Source: an uncultured Alphaproteobacteria bacterium
GTDB lineage: Bacteria; Pseudomonadota; Alphaproteobacteria; HIMB59
Direction: 5' to 3'
Length of the DNA stretch: 64,000 nt
Assembly (NCBI GenBank): GCA_902527545.1
Contig: CABZPR010000004.1
Coordinates: 1-64,000 of the forward strand
Made by a program: the position numbers and the translations under genes. The notes beneath the pieces were generated by a model, which was given only the letters and a program-made list of their open reading frames with translations, was not told where the DNA came from and did no database searches. This document shows, in pieces, positions 30,344 to 41,372 of the stretch. Numbering within the stretch: the stretch's first letter is position 1; each line of letters starts with the position of its first letter.

Positions 30344-32021
30344 TAAGAGTTTTAACGGTACTATTTGGAGACCATTAAATTCAGATTTAAATGAAGAATT
30401 AGTTTTTGAAGTCGCTCAAAAGAATAATATATCTATTAATCTTTCAAAATTATTAATAAATCGTAAAGTAAGTAAAGTATCAAATTTTTTGAATTCAAAA
30501 TTAAAAGATAACATATCTTTTAATGAAATTTTAAAATTAAACAATTTAAAAAAAATAACTTCATTTTTTAAAAAAATAAAAAATGATAAAAAAATTTCTA
30601 TTTTCTCAGATTATGATGTAGACGGAGCCTGTGCTGCATCGATTTTTAAAAAATATCTTACTCAATTTGATATTGAGGTTTTTGTTTATATCCCAAATAG
30701 AATAAATGAAGGGTATGGATTAAGTACACCTGCCTGTAATAAATTACTAGATTTTAGCAATAATATTTTGGTTTTAGATTGTGGTAGTAATAATATTAAT
30801 GAACAGAAGTTTATTAATAGCCAAGGTGCAGAACTTCTTGTGATTGATCATCATGAATGTAATCATTACTTTAATGAGTCTATTGTTATAAATCCTAAAA
30901 CACCTGAAGATAAATCTAATCTTGATGATTTATGTGCAACAGCTCTATCATTTTTAGTTATCGTTTTTTTAAACAATGAGGAAATATTTGAAAAAAAAGA
31001 CGTATTAAAATATTTAGATCTTGTTTCTCTTGCTACTATTTGTGATTTAGTTCCTTTAAACAATATAAATCGAACACTTGTAAAACAAGGTCTGAGACTA
31101 ATTAATTCTGATAACTGTAATAAAGGTATACAAACTCTTATTAACCTTTCGAAGATAAAACAAAAAATATCAGAATATCATCTCGGATATATTATAGGCC
31201 CTAGAATTAATGCTGGAGGAAGAATGGGAGAGTCTTTACTTGCTTATAATCTTTTATCTTCAGAAAATATACACCAAACTGTTCAGTTTGCACAAATTAT
31301 TGAGCTACACAATCAAAACAGACAAAAAATTCAATCGAAAATTGTCAAAGAAATAGATATCAATATCAATAACAATTTAAATATAAATTTTTTTTATGAT
31401 GAAAAATGGCATATTGGCGTTGTAGGAATTATAGCTGGAAGATTAATGCGTATTAATAATCGTCCATCATTTGTAATGACTCAATCAAACGATTTGATTG
31501 TTGGATCAGGTAGATCGCAGGGTGAAAAAAATATTGGATTATTGATGATGCAAGCTACAGAAAAAGGTATTTTGATTAAAGGTGGTGGTCACCATAAAGC
31601 TTGTGGTTTTACTTTAAAAAAAGAAAATGTTGATGACTTTAAAAACTTTTTAATTGAAGAGACAAATAACTTGGAAATTTTAAATGAAAAGTCTTATGAC
31701 TCTTTAATTGATGTTAATGTAATCAATAATAATCTTTTAAGTGATCTTGAGTCTTTGAGTCCTTTTGGCCAACAAAATGCTGAGCCAATATTTAAAATTG
31801 AAAATGCTAAAATTGAAATATTACAAATTTTTAAAGATAAGCATGCCAAATTAAAAGTATTTGATAATCTTGGCTTTTCATGTGAAGGCATGTTCTTCGA
31901 TATTTCATCGAATGAATTAAAAAATTATTTATCAAACAAACCTGAGTTTAATTGTTATTTTAAGGTAAAAAAAGATACTTATAGCGAAAAAACTATAATT
32001 CATCTTGAAGATATTCATTGA
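30300..32021 (+). CDS. recJ: Single-stranded-DNA-specific exonuclease RecJ
   Basis: FSDYDVDGACAASI, VIDHHE, GPRINAGGRMGES, GGGHHKACGFTL. Confidence 0.95.
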   Translation: MMENTTLTSNNLTTDKSFNGTIWRPLNSDLNEELVFEVAQKNNISINLSKLLINRKVSKVSNFLNSKLKDNISFNEILKLNNLKKITSFFKKIKNDKKISIFSDYDVDGACAASIFKKYLTQFDIEVFVYIPNRINEGYGLSTPACNKLLDFSNNILVLDCGSNNINEQKFINSQGAELLVIDHHECNHYFNESIVINPKTPEDKSNLDDLCATALSFLVIVFLNNEEIFEKKDVLKYLDLVSLATICDLVPLNNINRTLVKQGLRLINSDNCNKGIQTLINLSKIKQKISEYHLGYIIGPRINAGGRMGESLLAYNLLSSENIHQTVQFAQIIELHNQNRQKIQSKIVKEIDININNNLNINFFYDEKWHIGVVGIIAGRLMRINNRPSFVMTQSNDLIVGSGRSQGEKNIGLLMMQATEKGILIKGGGHHKACGFTLKKENVDDFKNFLIEETNNLEILNEKSYDSLIDVNVINNNLLSDLESLSPFGQQNAEPIFKIENAKIEILQIFKDKHAKLKVFDNLGFSCEGMFFDISSNELKNYLSNKPEFNCYFKVKKDTYSEKTIIHLEDIH

Positions 32022-32068
32022 TTGATTTTTTAGTAAATCTAGATATTTTGTTTGTTTTAAACACTGAT

Positions 32069-32143
32069 GTCTCCTTCGTCTAGCGGTTAGGACATCACCC
32101 TTTCACGGTGAAGACACGGGTTCGATTCCCGTAGGAGATGCCA
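32069..32143 (+). tRNA. tRNA-Glu (anticodon TTC), encoded CCA
   Basis: Acceptor GTCTCCT/AGGAGAT, anticodon arm CACCCTTTCACGGTG, T-arm ACGGGTTCGATTCCCGT, GCCA end. Confidence 0.96.
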
Positions 32144-32159
32144 AAATATTGACTTTTTT

Positions 32160-32179
32160 ATTTCACTTTGTGAAATTTT
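32160..32179 (+). terminator. Possible hairpin terminator after tRNA-Glu
   Basis: Inverted repeat ATTTCAC-TTT-GTGAAAT followed by a short T run. Confidence 0.35.
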
Positions 32180-32244
32180 GATAAAAATTGTATTAAAGCA
32201 ATCTATAGGGTCATTATTTGTATAGAAAGGATATAGAGTAAATT

Positions 32245-33405
32245 ATGCCAGGTAAAATTTCACTTTTCGTACCAGGACCTACAAACATGCCAGATAGGGT
32301 AAGACAGGCGATGGATATTTCTAACGAGGACCATCGTGCACCCGGTATGGATAAATTTTGGCACCCACTAATAAATGATTTAAAAAAAGTTTTTGAGACG
32401 ACATCTGCACAACCAATTATATTTCCTGGTACAGGCTCAAGTGGATGGGAAGCAGCACTTACAAATTTATTAAGTAAGGGAGATAAAGTTTTATCAGCTA
32501 GATTTGGACATTTTTCACACCTTTGGATAGAAATGTGTAAAAAACTACACATTGAAGTTGAAGAAGTTGATCTAGAGTGGGGTTCTGGGACACCACATGA
32601 CGAATTTGAAAAAATATTATCAGAAGATAAAGATCATAAAATTAAAGCAGTACTTGTAACTCACAATGAAACCTCCACTGGGGTTACAAATAATGTTAAA
32701 ACAACAAGAGACCTTTTAAATAATCTTAATCATCCTGCCTTACTTTTTGTTGATGGAGTAAGCTCAATAGGCTCAATCAAATTTGAAATGGATACATGGG
32801 GGGTTGATGTTGCAGTTTCAGGCTCTCAAAAAGGATTTATGTTACCTGCTGGTTTAGCTATATCTTGTGTAAGTCAAAAGGCTTTAGAAATTGCAAAAAC
32901 ATCGAACTTACCCAGAGCTTACTATGATTATCATGATATGCTTAAAATAAATGAAACAGGCTATTGGCCTTATACTAATCCAATGCCACTTCTAAGAGGA
33001 CTTAGAGAGGCACTTAATATGATGATGGAAGAGGGAATTGATAATATTTATGCACGTCATAAATTTTTAGCACAAGCTGTTCAAAAAGCATCTAGTGCAT
33101 GGGGTCTTAAACTTTGTGCAAAGGATCCCTCACTTTATTCAAATACTGTTACAGCAATAATGGTACCAGAGGGAATTGACTCTACTGATGTAGTTAAAAC
33201 AGCATACAACAAGTATAACACCTCATTTGGAGGAGGGCTTAATAAAGTAGCTGGAAAGTTGTTTAGAATAGGTCATCTTGGAGATTTAAATAGCACTATG
33301 ATTTTAGGTGCAATTTCTACTGCAGAGTTAGCCATGTACGATGTGGGAATAAAATTTGAACTTGGAAGTGGTGTTGCTGCTGCCATCAAACATTTAAAGG
33401 CTTAA
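32245..33405 (+). CDS. Class V aminotransferase, serine/aspartate--glyoxylate aminotransferase type
   Basis: VPGPTNMPDRVRQAM, FPGTGSSGWEAALTN, VDGVSSIGS...SGSQKGFMLPAG; full length. Confidence 0.88.
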   Translation: MPGKISLFVPGPTNMPDRVRQAMDISNEDHRAPGMDKFWHPLINDLKKVFETTSAQPIIFPGTGSSGWEAALTNLLSKGDKVLSARFGHFSHLWIEMCKKLHIEVEEVDLEWGSGTPHDEFEKILSEDKDHKIKAVLVTHNETSTGVTNNVKTTRDLLNNLNHPALLFVDGVSSIGSIKFEMDTWGVDVAVSGSQKGFMLPAGLAISCVSQKALEIAKTSNLPRAYYDYHDMLKINETGYWPYTNPMPLLRGLREALNMMMEEGIDNIYARHKFLAQAVQKASSAWGLKLCAKDPSLYSNTVTAIMVPEGIDSTDVVKTAYNKYNTSFGGGLNKVAGKLFRIGHLGDLNSTMILGAISTAELAMYDVGIKFELGSGVAAAIKHLKA

Positions 33406-34383
33406 ATGAAAATTTGTATTTACGGTGCAGGAGCTATTGGTGGTTATCTGGGAGCAAAACTTACTGAGATTGGCGCAGATGTAACTTTAATTGCTAGAGG
33501 GCCTCATTATCAGGCTATCAAGCAAGATGGACTGAAATTAAGAAAAGATGGCAAAGAATTAGTTGTATATCCAAAGTGTGTAGACACTGCGGAAAAAGCT
33601 GGAAAGCAAGACTATATTTTTGTTACTCTAAAAGCTCATTCAGTTCCGGGTTGTCTTGATGCATTTGAAGTTCTTATGAAAGATGATACTTCATTTGTTT
33701 GGGGTGTGAATGGTATACCATGGTGGTATTTCTACAATCACACCAATCCTGAATTCAAAGATAAAAAAGTTACTTCAGTTGATCCAGATGGAAGTCAATG
33801 GGATCGAATTGGCCCTGAAAAAATAATCGGCTGTATAGTTAATCCCGCATCAGAAGTTATCAAACCAGGCGTTATTCAACACTTAGAGGGAGATAAGTTT
33901 CAACTAGGAGAAATAAACGGAGAGGAAACAGATAGAATTAAAAATCTTTCAGAGACTTTAGAGAAAGCTGGTTTTCAAGCACCAGTAAGACCCAATATAA
34001 AAGGTGATATCTGGTTAAAACTTTTTGGTAATCTTTCTCTTAATCCTATTAGTGCACTTACAACATCTACGCTTGTCAAAATTTGTAGCAACGACGAAGT
34101 CAGAGACGTCATAAAAAATATGATGAATGAAGCTCATGCAATTTCTCAACATTTAGGAATAGACAAGCCTTTTGATGTTGAGAGAAGAATTGATGCAGCT
34201 AAAGCAGTTGGCGAACATAAAACATCTATGCTCCAAGATTTAGAACGCGATAGACCTATGGAGATTGATGCTTTAATTACTTCTGTTCAAGAGCTTGGAA
34301 AAATTACAAATGTTCCAACACCTACAATTGATACAGTTCTTGCTTTAACCAAACTTAGAGCTAAAGAAGCTAAATTATATTAG
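33406..34383 (+). CDS. Ketopantoate reductase (ApbA/PanE) family oxidoreductase
   Basis: [45 protein letters not shown]. Confidence 0.88.
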   Translation: MKICIYGAGAIGGYLGAKLTEIGADVTLIARGPHYQAIKQDGLKLRKDGKELVVYPKCVDTAEKAGKQDYIFVTLKAHSVPGCLDAFEVLMKDDTSFVWGVNGIPWWYFYNHTNPEFKDKKVTSVDPDGSQWDRIGPEKIIGCIVNPASEVIKPGVIQHLEGDKFQLGEINGEETDRIKNLSETLEKAGFQAPVRPNIKGDIWLKLFGNLSLNPISALTTSTLVKICSNDEVRDVIKNMMNEAHAISQHLGIDKPFDVERRIDAAKAVGEHKTSMLQDLERDRPMEIDALITSVQELGKITNVPTPTIDTVLALTKLRAKEAKLY

Positions 34384-35252
34384 TTTAAAGCTTCTTTGAT
34401 TGTCTCACCTAGCTTTGCTGGTGATTTGGATATATGAACTCCTGCTTCTTCTAAGGCACTAAACTTTGACTCTGCGGTGCCTTTTCCACCCGAAATAATT
34501 GCACCTGCATGACCCATTCTTTTTCCAGCAGGAGCACTAGCACCAGCTATAAAAGAAGCAACTGGTTTTTTTATTTCAGATTTTTTAATAAATTCTGCAG
34601 CTTCCTCTTCAGCAGTTCCACCAATCTCTCCGATCATTATGATTCCTTCGGTTTCCGGATCTTTTAAAAAGAGATCAAGGCAATCTATAAAGTTTGTTCC
34701 GTTAATAGGATCTCCCCCAATACCAATACAAGTCGATTGACCTAGACCTACAGCAGAAGTTTGTGCTACTGCTTCATATGTCAATGTGCCAGATCTACTA
34801 ACAACTCCTATTTTTCCTTTTTGGTGAATATGACCTGGCATAATGCCTATTTTGCATTCATCAGGAGTAATTATTCCAGGGCAGTTGGGTCCAATTAAAC
34901 GCGATTTTGATTTTTCCAATTTTCTTTTTACTCGCATCATATCAAGAACTGGAACTCCTTCGGTTATACAAACAATTATTTCCATGTCTGCATCAATCGC
35001 TTCAGTTATAGCACCAGCTGCAAAAGGAGGTGGAACGTATATTACAGTTGCATTTGCATCTGTGTTGTCTTTTGCCTCTTTAACACTATTAAACACAGGA
35101 AGTCCTAAATGCTCTTGACCACCTTTCTTTGGTGTCACTCCACCAACCATTTGAGTTCCATATTTTATAGCTTGTTCTGAGTGAAATGTACCTTGAGAAC
35201 CAGTAAAACCCTGGCAAATAACTTTTGTGTTTTTATTAATTAATACTGACAT
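34380..35252 (-). CDS. sucD: Succinate--CoA ligase subunit alpha
   Basis: [44 protein letters not shown]. Confidence 0.95.
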   Translation of the reverse strand: MSVLINKNTKVICQGFTGSQGTFHSEQAIKYGTQMVGGVTPKKGGQEHLGLPVFNSVKEAKDNTDANATVIYVPPPFAAGAITEAIDADMEIIVCITEGVPVLDMMRVKRKLEKSKSRLIGPNCPGIITPDECKIGIMPGHIHQKGKIGVVSRSGTLTYEAVAQTSAVGLGQSTCIGIGGDPINGTNFIDCLDLFLKDPETEGIIMIGEIGGTAEEEAAEFIKKSEIKKPVASFIAGASAPAGKRMGHAGAIISGGKGTAESKFSALEEAGVHISKSPAKLGETIKEALN

Positions 35253-35262
35253 AATTTCTCCT

Positions 35263-36450
35263 TTAGTTTAAAGCCTTAACTGCCTTTTGAGCTGCATCAT
35301 CTAAATTATCTGCCGAAATAATTGAGAGCCCAGATTTATTTAAAATTTCTTTGCCTAAGTCAACATTGGTTCCTTCTAGTCTTACTACCAATGGAACTTG
35401 AATAGACAGCTCTTTAGCTGCAGCTACCACACCCTCAGCGATAATGTCACATTTCATAATACCTCCAAAAATATTTACCAAAATAGCTTTTACATTTGGA
35501 TCTTGCAGAATTATAGAAAAAGCTTTTGCTACTCTCTCTTTTGTAGCCCCTCCTCCTACATCTAAAAAGTTTGCAGGACTACCACCATGTAATTTTATTA
35601 TATCCATTGTCCCCATTGCGAGACCAGCTCCATTTACCATGCATCCAATTTGACCATCTAATTTGACGTAGTTAAGCTCATGTTTTGAAGCCTCAATCTC
35701 TGCAGGATCCTCTTCAGTTTCATCTCTCATTGAAGCTACATCTTTATGTTTATAAAGCGCATTATCATCTATCGATACCTTTGCATCTAAAGCCAAAAAA
35801 TTACCCTCACCAGTCAATACAAAAGGATTAACTTCTACTAAAGAGGCATCTGAGGATAAAAAGCTATTGTAAATTTTTTGAATTTGATCACAAAAATCAT
35901 TTGATAGGTTTTGATCTATCTTTAGACCCTCTGTTAATTTATTTAAACTATTTTGGTCAATAATACTGTCCCCAGGGACATTAACAGTAATAATTTTTTC
36001 AGGTTGCTTTTCTGCTACTTCCTCAATTTCCATGCCACCCTCAGTAGATGCTATAATTGAAATTGAAGATGTCGCTCTATCCACGAGCATACTTAGATAG
36101 TACTCTTTTTTGATATCGCACCCTTCCTCAATATAAAGTCTATTTACCTGTTTTCCACTTGGACCAGTTTGTTTTGTAACTAAAGTTTTACCAAACATTT
36201 TTTTTGCATTGTCTTTGGCTTCATCTTTTGAGAAGCAAACTCTCACACCACCATTGTCATCACCACTATCTGTAAATTTTCCCGCGCCTCTTCCACCTGC
36301 ATGAATTTGAGACTTCACAACCATAACGGGTGTTTGGATAGAGTCTACAGCAGTTTCTATATCGCTATCATCTAATACTGGGTAGCCATTTAAAACTCTA
36401 ACGTTATTATTTTTTAATAATATTTTTGCTTGGTATTCGTGCAGATTCAT
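35263..36450 (-). CDS. sucC: Succinate--CoA ligase subunit beta
   Basis: [53 protein letters not shown]. Confidence 0.96.
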   Translation of the reverse strand: MNLHEYQAKILLKNNNVRVLNGYPVLDDSDIETAVDSIQTPVMVVKSQIHAGGRGAGKFTDSGDDNGGVRVCFSKDEAKDNAKKMFGKTLVTKQTGPSGKQVNRLYIEEGCDIKKEYYLSMLVDRATSSISIIASTEGGMEIEEVAEKQPEKIITVNVPGDSIIDQNSLNKLTEGLKIDQNLSNDFCDQIQKIYNSFLSSDASLVEVNPFVLTGEGNFLALDAKVSIDDNALYKHKDVASMRDETEEDPAEIEASKHELNYVKLDGQIGCMVNGAGLAMGTMDIIKLHGGSPANFLDVGGGATKERVAKAFSIILQDPNVKAILVNIFGGIMKCDIIAEGVVAAAKELSIQVPLVVRLEGTNVDLGKEILNKSGLSIISADNLDDAAQKAVKALN

Positions 36451-37457
36451 TTTTTTTCTCCTTTTATGCTTAAAACTATTTTTCCTATATGGTCAGATTT
36501 TTCCATAACCTCATGTGCTTTATTTACATCACTCATATTAAAAGTTTCAAAAATTGTTGGTTTATATTTATCATTCTCTATCAAAGGCCATATTTCTTTG
36601 ACAACCTGATCAACAATATTTCCCTTTTCATATGGAGATCTTGATCTTAATGTTGATCCAGATATTTTTAATTGTTTATTCATTATATGTAAAAGATTAG
36701 TTTCTGCTTTAATCCCACCGAGAGCAGCAATATAAGTAAGTCTTCCTTTAAAGTTTAATATTTTTAAATTTTTTTTTAAGTAATCTCCTCCAACCATATC
36801 TAATATTACATCAACCTTTAAATTTTTCTGATTAAAATATTCTTCAAAATCTCTATCTTTGTAGTTAATAGCATCAGTGGCTCCTAATTCTATACAACTC
36901 TTACATTTCCCGCTCGTACCAGCTGTTACAAAAATATTTTTTGTATAATTTTTAAGAATTGAAATAGCAGTTGTGCCGATACCACTACTTCCACCATGTA
37001 TCAAAATCGCCTCATCTCTTTGAAATTTAGATACATTGAAAATATTCTCAAAAACAGTGAGTGTAGTTTCTGGTAAGCAGCCAGCTTCATGTAAATTTAA
37101 ATTTTTTGGTAATGGCATTACTTGTTTTTCATTAACATTTACGTACTCCGCATATCCACCGCCTCCAAGAATTGCACAAACTTGGTCTCCTAAACTAAAG
37201 TTTTTTACTGACTTTCCTAATTTGGTAACTATTCCGGAACACTCTAATCCAATAATTTCACTCTCACCTGAGGGTGGTGGATAATGTCCGTTTTTTTGGA
37301 GAATATCTGCTCTATTTATTCCAGCGAAATGAATTTCAATTTGGATTTGTTCATCAAGAGGGTCAGCGATCTCTTTTTCATCTAGAAACAAACTTCCATC
37401 TTTATAATTTATAAACTTCAATTTAACTGCCTGTGGTATTTTGTATACATTATACAA
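36447..37457 (-). CDS. NAD(P)H-quinone oxidoreductase, zinc-independent MDR family; start uncertain (TTG 37457 or TTG 37421)
   Basis: [50 protein letters not shown]. Confidence 0.88.
   Translation of the reverse strand: MYNVYKIPQAVKLKFINYKDGSLFLDEKEIADPLDEQIQIEIHFAGINRADILQKNGHYPPPSGESEIIGLECSGIVTKLGKSVKNFSLGDQVCAILGGGGYAEYVNVNEKQVMPLPKNLNLHEAGCLPETTLTVFENIFNVSKFQRDEAILIHGGSSGIGTTAISILKNYTKNIFVTAGTSGKCKSCIELGATDAINYKDRDFEEYFNQKNLKVDVILDMVGGDYLKKNLKILNFKGRLTYIAALGGIKAETNLLHIMNKQLKISGSTLRSRSPYEKGNIVDQVVKEIWPLIENDKYKPTIFETFNMSDVNKAHEVMEKSDHIGKIVLSIKGEKK
37441..37457. promoter_or_regulatory. Putative GntR-family operator, copy 1
   Basis: Perfect 7-3-7 inverted repeat TTGTATA-CAT-TATACAA between/at the divergent qor-like and tctC genes. 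Confidence 0.6.
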
Positions 37458-37609
37458 TTAAATAACACAATCACTGTTGTAAAAGTTAGGAAAATCAATA
37501 CTAAAACAAGGTTTTTTTCTAATTTTAAACTAAATCCTAAATTAAGAATATATTTTTAATATTCTCTTAAATAGTTTATTGTACTGCTTAACCTATAGGA
37601 GGAAACAAT

Positions 37610-38587
37610 ATGTCAATAATCAAAAAATTAGCATTAGTTATTGTTTCACTTTCACTTGTCGCTGTTAGTTCAGTGTCTTCTGCGAAGCCTTTTAGTCCGA
37701 AGAAGCCTATTGAGCTTATTATCCCAGCTGGTCAAGGTGGTGGAGCTGACGAAATTGCTAGATTAGTTCAAGGTGTTATCGAGAAAAACGACTACGCATC
37801 TAAGCCAGTGATTCCAATTAATAAAAAAGGTGGTTCTGGTGGTGAAGCTATGACTTATGTTAAGAAAAAAGCTGGTGATGAGCACACACTTATTATTACT
37901 CTTAACAACGTTCTAACTACACCTGTTAACCAGCCTGAGTTAGGAATTGACTTCTTTAATGACTTCACACCATTAGCAAGACTTATTACAGATACATTCT
38001 TAGTATGGATTGCAACTGAAGGTAAAAATACTCAAGGTGTAGAAACATTTGATGACTTCATCGCACTTGCTAAAGGCAATGGTCTAGTAATGGGTGGTAC
38101 AGGAAGTATGTCAGAAGACGAATTACTTCTTGGTATGATGAGAGGTCAGTTTGGATTTGATGCAAAGTACGTACCATATGACGGTGGTGGTGCTGTTGCA
38201 AAAGGTCTAGTTGGCGGCGAGTCAGATTTTACATTAAACAACCCTTCTGAGCAGATGGGATTCTATCAATCAGGTGATTCAAAAGCATTAGTTATGATGA
38301 CTCCTGAGAGAAATCCTGCATTCCCAGAAGTACCATCTTCATATGAATTAGGTTATCCTGATCTTGAATACTATATGATGAGAGCATTCATGGCTCCAGC
38401 TGGTGTTGATGCAGAGGTAGAGAAGTACTACACAGGACTTCTTCACACTGTTTATCATGATGACGAGTTCCAAACTTTCAACATCGACGATGGAAAGTTA
38501 ATGAGCTGGTTAGAGGGTTTTGGTCTTAAAGATTTCTTAGCAATCGAATATGCTAAGCACGGTGAGATCATTAAAAACTTTGACTAA
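37610..38587 (+). CDS. tctC: Tripartite tricarboxylate transporter substrate-binding protein (TctC family)
   Basis: Signal peptide, KPIELIIPAGQGGGADEIARL; GGAGGA upstream; followed by tctB/tctA. Confidence 0.9.
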   Translation: MSIIKKLALVIVSLSLVAVSSVSSAKPFSPKKPIELIIPAGQGGGADEIARLVQGVIEKNDYASKPVIPINKKGGSGGEAMTYVKKKAGDEHTLIITLNNVLTTPVNQPELGIDFFNDFTPLARLITDTFLVWIATEGKNTQGVETFDDFIALAKGNGLVMGGTGSMSEDELLLGMMRGQFGFDAKYVPYDGGGAVAKGLVGGESDFTLNNPSEQMGFYQSGDSKALVMMTPERNPAFPEVPSSYELGYPDLEYYMMRAFMAPAGVDAEVEKYYTGLLHTVYHDDEFQTFNIDDGKLMSWLEGFGLKDFLAIEYAKHGEIIKNFD

Positions 38588-38606
38588 TATTTAAATTAAG
38601 AGTGAT

Positions 38607-39131
38607 ATGAGCGTAACAAACAAAATAACTGTCAAAAGAGCAGAAATTGCGGTGGCCGTTATATTAGCGTTATGCTCAATCGCTCTGATGATTAAAAGTG
38701 CTGAGAATAGAATTACATGGAACGCAGAAGAAAACATGGGTGCGGGATTTCTTCCTTTTTACCTTTCTCTTGGCATGCTTATTTGCACTGTCCTTACCAT
38801 AATTAAATTCGTTCTAAAAAGGTCACCACAATCTAAAGATGACTCTCCTTTTATTGAGGTTGAAGCATTCAAATATATTGCAGTAACAATTATTTCATTA
38901 ATTATTTTAGTTTTAGCAATAGGCTATTTGGGAATTTACTTTTCACTTATCTTTTTTTTAGCTTTTTATCTTAGATATTTTAGTTCTAAAAGTGTCCTAT
39001 TTATATCTGTATTCTCTTTAATCACACCAGTTTTAACCTTTTTATTTTTTGAATGGCTTTTAAAAATACCTTTACCCCAAGGTATTTCAGAGCCCTTATT
39101 TTATCCAGTATACGATTTTATGTATTCTTAA
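38607..39131 (+). CDS. tctB: Tripartite tricarboxylate transporter small membrane subunit (TctB family)
   Basis: 4-TM size and context between TctC and TctA. Confidence 0.85.
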   Translation: MSVTNKITVKRAEIAVAVILALCSIALMIKSAENRITWNAEENMGAGFLPFYLSLGMLICTVLTIIKFVLKRSPQSKDDSPFIEVEAFKYIAVTIISLIILVLAIGYLGIYFSLIFFLAFYLRYFSSKSVLFISVFSLITPVLTFLFFEWLLKIPLPQGISEPLFYPVYDFMYS

Positions 39132-39159
39132 TGAGATTGGTAAAGTAAAGACATAAAAG

Positions 39160-40683
39160 ATGGATGTATTTATACTTCTTCTAGAGGGAATTTTTGTATC
39201 CTTTGAACCCTTAAACCTTGGTCTTTTAGTATTTGGCTGTCTAATTGGTTTATTTGTGGGTGCAATGCCTGGTCTTGGTTCAGTTAATGGTGTTGCAATA
39301 CTTATTCCAATTACATTTATTATACCACCCACTGCAGCAATAATATTTTTAGCAGCTGTCTATTACGGCGCTATGTATGGAGGTGCCATAAGTTCCGTTA
39401 TGCTAGGTATACCTGGAGCTTCTACTGCAGTAGCTACAGTTTTTGATGGAAGACCCTTAGCTGTTAAGGGAGAAGCTATGACAGCTTTAACTGCAGCAGC
39501 AGTAGGTTCCTTCGTTGGTGGAACTGTATCCGTTATTTTATTTACTTTATTTGCACCACCTCTGGCTGAGGTAGCACTAAGATTTAATGCGCCTGAAACC
39601 TTTGCATTAATGGTAATGGCCTTTGCAACATTTGTAGGCTTAGGTGGAGATGACGTTCCAAAAACTATTTTTTCTATATTAATTGGATTAGCTTTATCAA
39701 CTATAGGCTTAGATCTAATTACAGGAAAGCCAAGATTAATTTTCTTTAATATCCCTGGATTTCTTCATGGAATTAATTTCCTTGTACTTGCTATCGGAAT
39801 TTATGGAATTGGAGAGATGCTTTGGACCCTTGAAGAAACAAAAGGTAAAGTTCAAATGTCAAAATTATCAGTCAACATGAAGGAAGTTGGAAGAGCATTT
39901 GGTGCTCTTAAAAAAACTATAATGGCAATGAACATTGGTTCATTTCTAGGTTTCTTTGTGGGAATTCTCCCTGCGGCAGGTGCCACACCGGCATCACTTA
40001 TGTCATATGGAATTACAAAACAATTATCAAAAAATTCAAAAGAATTTGGTTCAGGTGTTCCTGCTGGAGTTGTTGCTCCGGAATGTGCAAATAATTCTGC
40101 TAGTACTGGAAGTATGCTCCCTATGTTAACATTAGGTATTCCAGGATCACCTACAACTGCTATTTTACTTGGTGGCATGATTTTATGGGGACTTACACCA
40201 GGTCCTCTTTTATTTACTCAAGAACCCGAGTTTGTTTGGGGCTTAATTGGTAGTCTTTACATCGCTAACTTCTTTACACTGGTTTTAAATATTGCGTTAA
40301 TTCCAGCTTTTTTAATGGTATTACGGATACCATTTGCCATCTTGGCCCCGGTTATTTTTGTTCTTTGTGTAACAGGCGGTTATGCACCTACACAAAGTCT
40401 TCACGACGTATGGTTAATGTTGCTATTCGGTTTTGCTGGATATATTTTGAGAAAATTAGATTACCCTGTGGCACCAGCTGTTTTATCTATTGTTCTTGGT
40501 CCATTAGCTGAAAAAGCTTTAAGACAGTCTCTAATTTTATCTGATGGTAGTATGGGAATATTTTTTGATATGGCAGAAAAACCTATTGCTGCAATCATAA
40601 TGTATATTGCAATTGTACTTTTAATTATGCCAGCATTTGGCCCTCTCTACAGAAAATTTTTTAAAAAAGCACAGACTACATAA
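39160..40683 (+). CDS. tctA: Tripartite tricarboxylate transporter large permease (TctA family)
   Basis: GAMPGLGSVNGVAILIPITF, YYGAMYGGAISSVMLGIPG, APECANNSASTGSMLPMLTLGIPGSPTTAILLGG. Confidence 0.96.
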   Translation: MDVFILLLEGIFVSFEPLNLGLLVFGCLIGLFVGAMPGLGSVNGVAILIPITFIIPPTAAIIFLAAVYYGAMYGGAISSVMLGIPGASTAVATVFDGRPLAVKGEAMTALTAAAVGSFVGGTVSVILFTLFAPPLAEVALRFNAPETFALMVMAFATFVGLGGDDVPKTIFSILIGLALSTIGLDLITGKPRLIFFNIPGFLHGINFLVLAIGIYGIGEMLWTLEETKGKVQMSKLSVNMKEVGRAFGALKKTIMAMNIGSFLGFFVGILPAAGATPASLMSYGITKQLSKNSKEFGSGVPAGVVAPECANNSASTGSMLPMLTLGIPGSPTTAILLGGMILWGLTPGPLLFTQEPEFVWGLIGSLYIANFFTLVLNIALIPAFLMVLRIPFAILAPVIFVLCVTGGYAPTQSLHDVWLMLLFGFAGYILRKLDYPVAPAVLSIVLGPLAEKALRQSLILSDGSMGIFFDMAEKPIAAIIMYIAIVLLIMPAFGPLYRKFFKKAQTT

Positions 40684-41343
40684 ATGATCCAAAAAATAGG
40701 ACCGGTAAACCTAAAAGGTAAGGTATACGATTCACTAAAAAAATATATTTTGTCACTTAATATATATTTAAAACAAAGTGATTTTCATCTAGATGAGAGG
40801 CAATTATCTGAAAAGCTAGGAGTTAGTAGGACACCTATTCGAGAAGCTGTTGCTAAATTAGAGCAAGAGGGAATTGTTAAAACAGTTCCAAGAAGAGGCG
40901 TATTTGTGCACAGAAAATCAAAAAAAGAATTGATTGATATTGTAACTGTATGGGCAGGTCTAGAGGGTTATGCAGCTCATTTAATTATTGCTAATTCAAC
41001 TAAAGATGAGATTGAAAGTTTAAATAAGTATTGTCATTACTCAAAAGAGAACGTTTTGTCTGAACTTGATAACTACTCAAATGATAATATTAAATTTCAT
41101 AATCAAATTATGAAATTAACTAAAGTAAAATTAATGGGAGAAATTTTAGAGTCACAGTTAATTCATTTACAATACTTGAGGAAAAAATTTGTTATAGAGT
41201 CACATAGAGCTGTGAAATCAATTGATGAACACAATGACATTGTTAGATCTCTTGTCGCAGGCCAGGGATCAAAAGCAGAAAAACTTCTTAAAAATCATGC
41301 ACTTACTTTAGTTGATAAGATACAAGAAAGCATTAATTCATAA
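40684..41343 (+). CDS. GntR family transcriptional regulator, FCD-type
   Basis: wHTH ERQLSEKLGVSRTPIREAVAKLEQEGIVKTVPRRGVFV; helical C-term domain. Confidence 0.93.
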   Translation: MIQKIGPVNLKGKVYDSLKKYILSLNIYLKQSDFHLDERQLSEKLGVSRTPIREAVAKLEQEGIVKTVPRRGVFVHRKSKKELIDIVTVWAGLEGYAAHLIIANSTKDEIESLNKYCHYSKENVLSELDNYSNDNIKFHNQIMKLTKVKLMGEILESQLIHLQYLRKKFVIESHRAVKSIDEHNDIVRSLVAGQGSKAEKLLKNHALTLVDKIQESINS

Positions 41344-41372
41344 GGCAAAATTCTTTGCAAGACCTCTAAATC

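Noticed and set aside
32214-32552. 112-aa minus-strand ORF
   Set aside because: Antisense to the 5' end of the aminotransferase gene, which has clear motifs.
33711-33720. TGGTATACCA palindrome similar to the putative operator
   Set aside because: Lies inside the ApbA-like coding sequence and lacks the 3-nt CAT spacer; likely coincidental.
34380-36450. Possible malate thiokinase (mtkAB) of a serine cycle, given the nearby glyoxylate aminotransferase
   Set aside because: Both subunits match ordinary SucC/SucD motifs closely, and no malyl-CoA lyase or ppc is visible nearby.
39852-40178. 108-aa minus-strand ORF
   Set aside because: Antisense to conserved TctA motifs.
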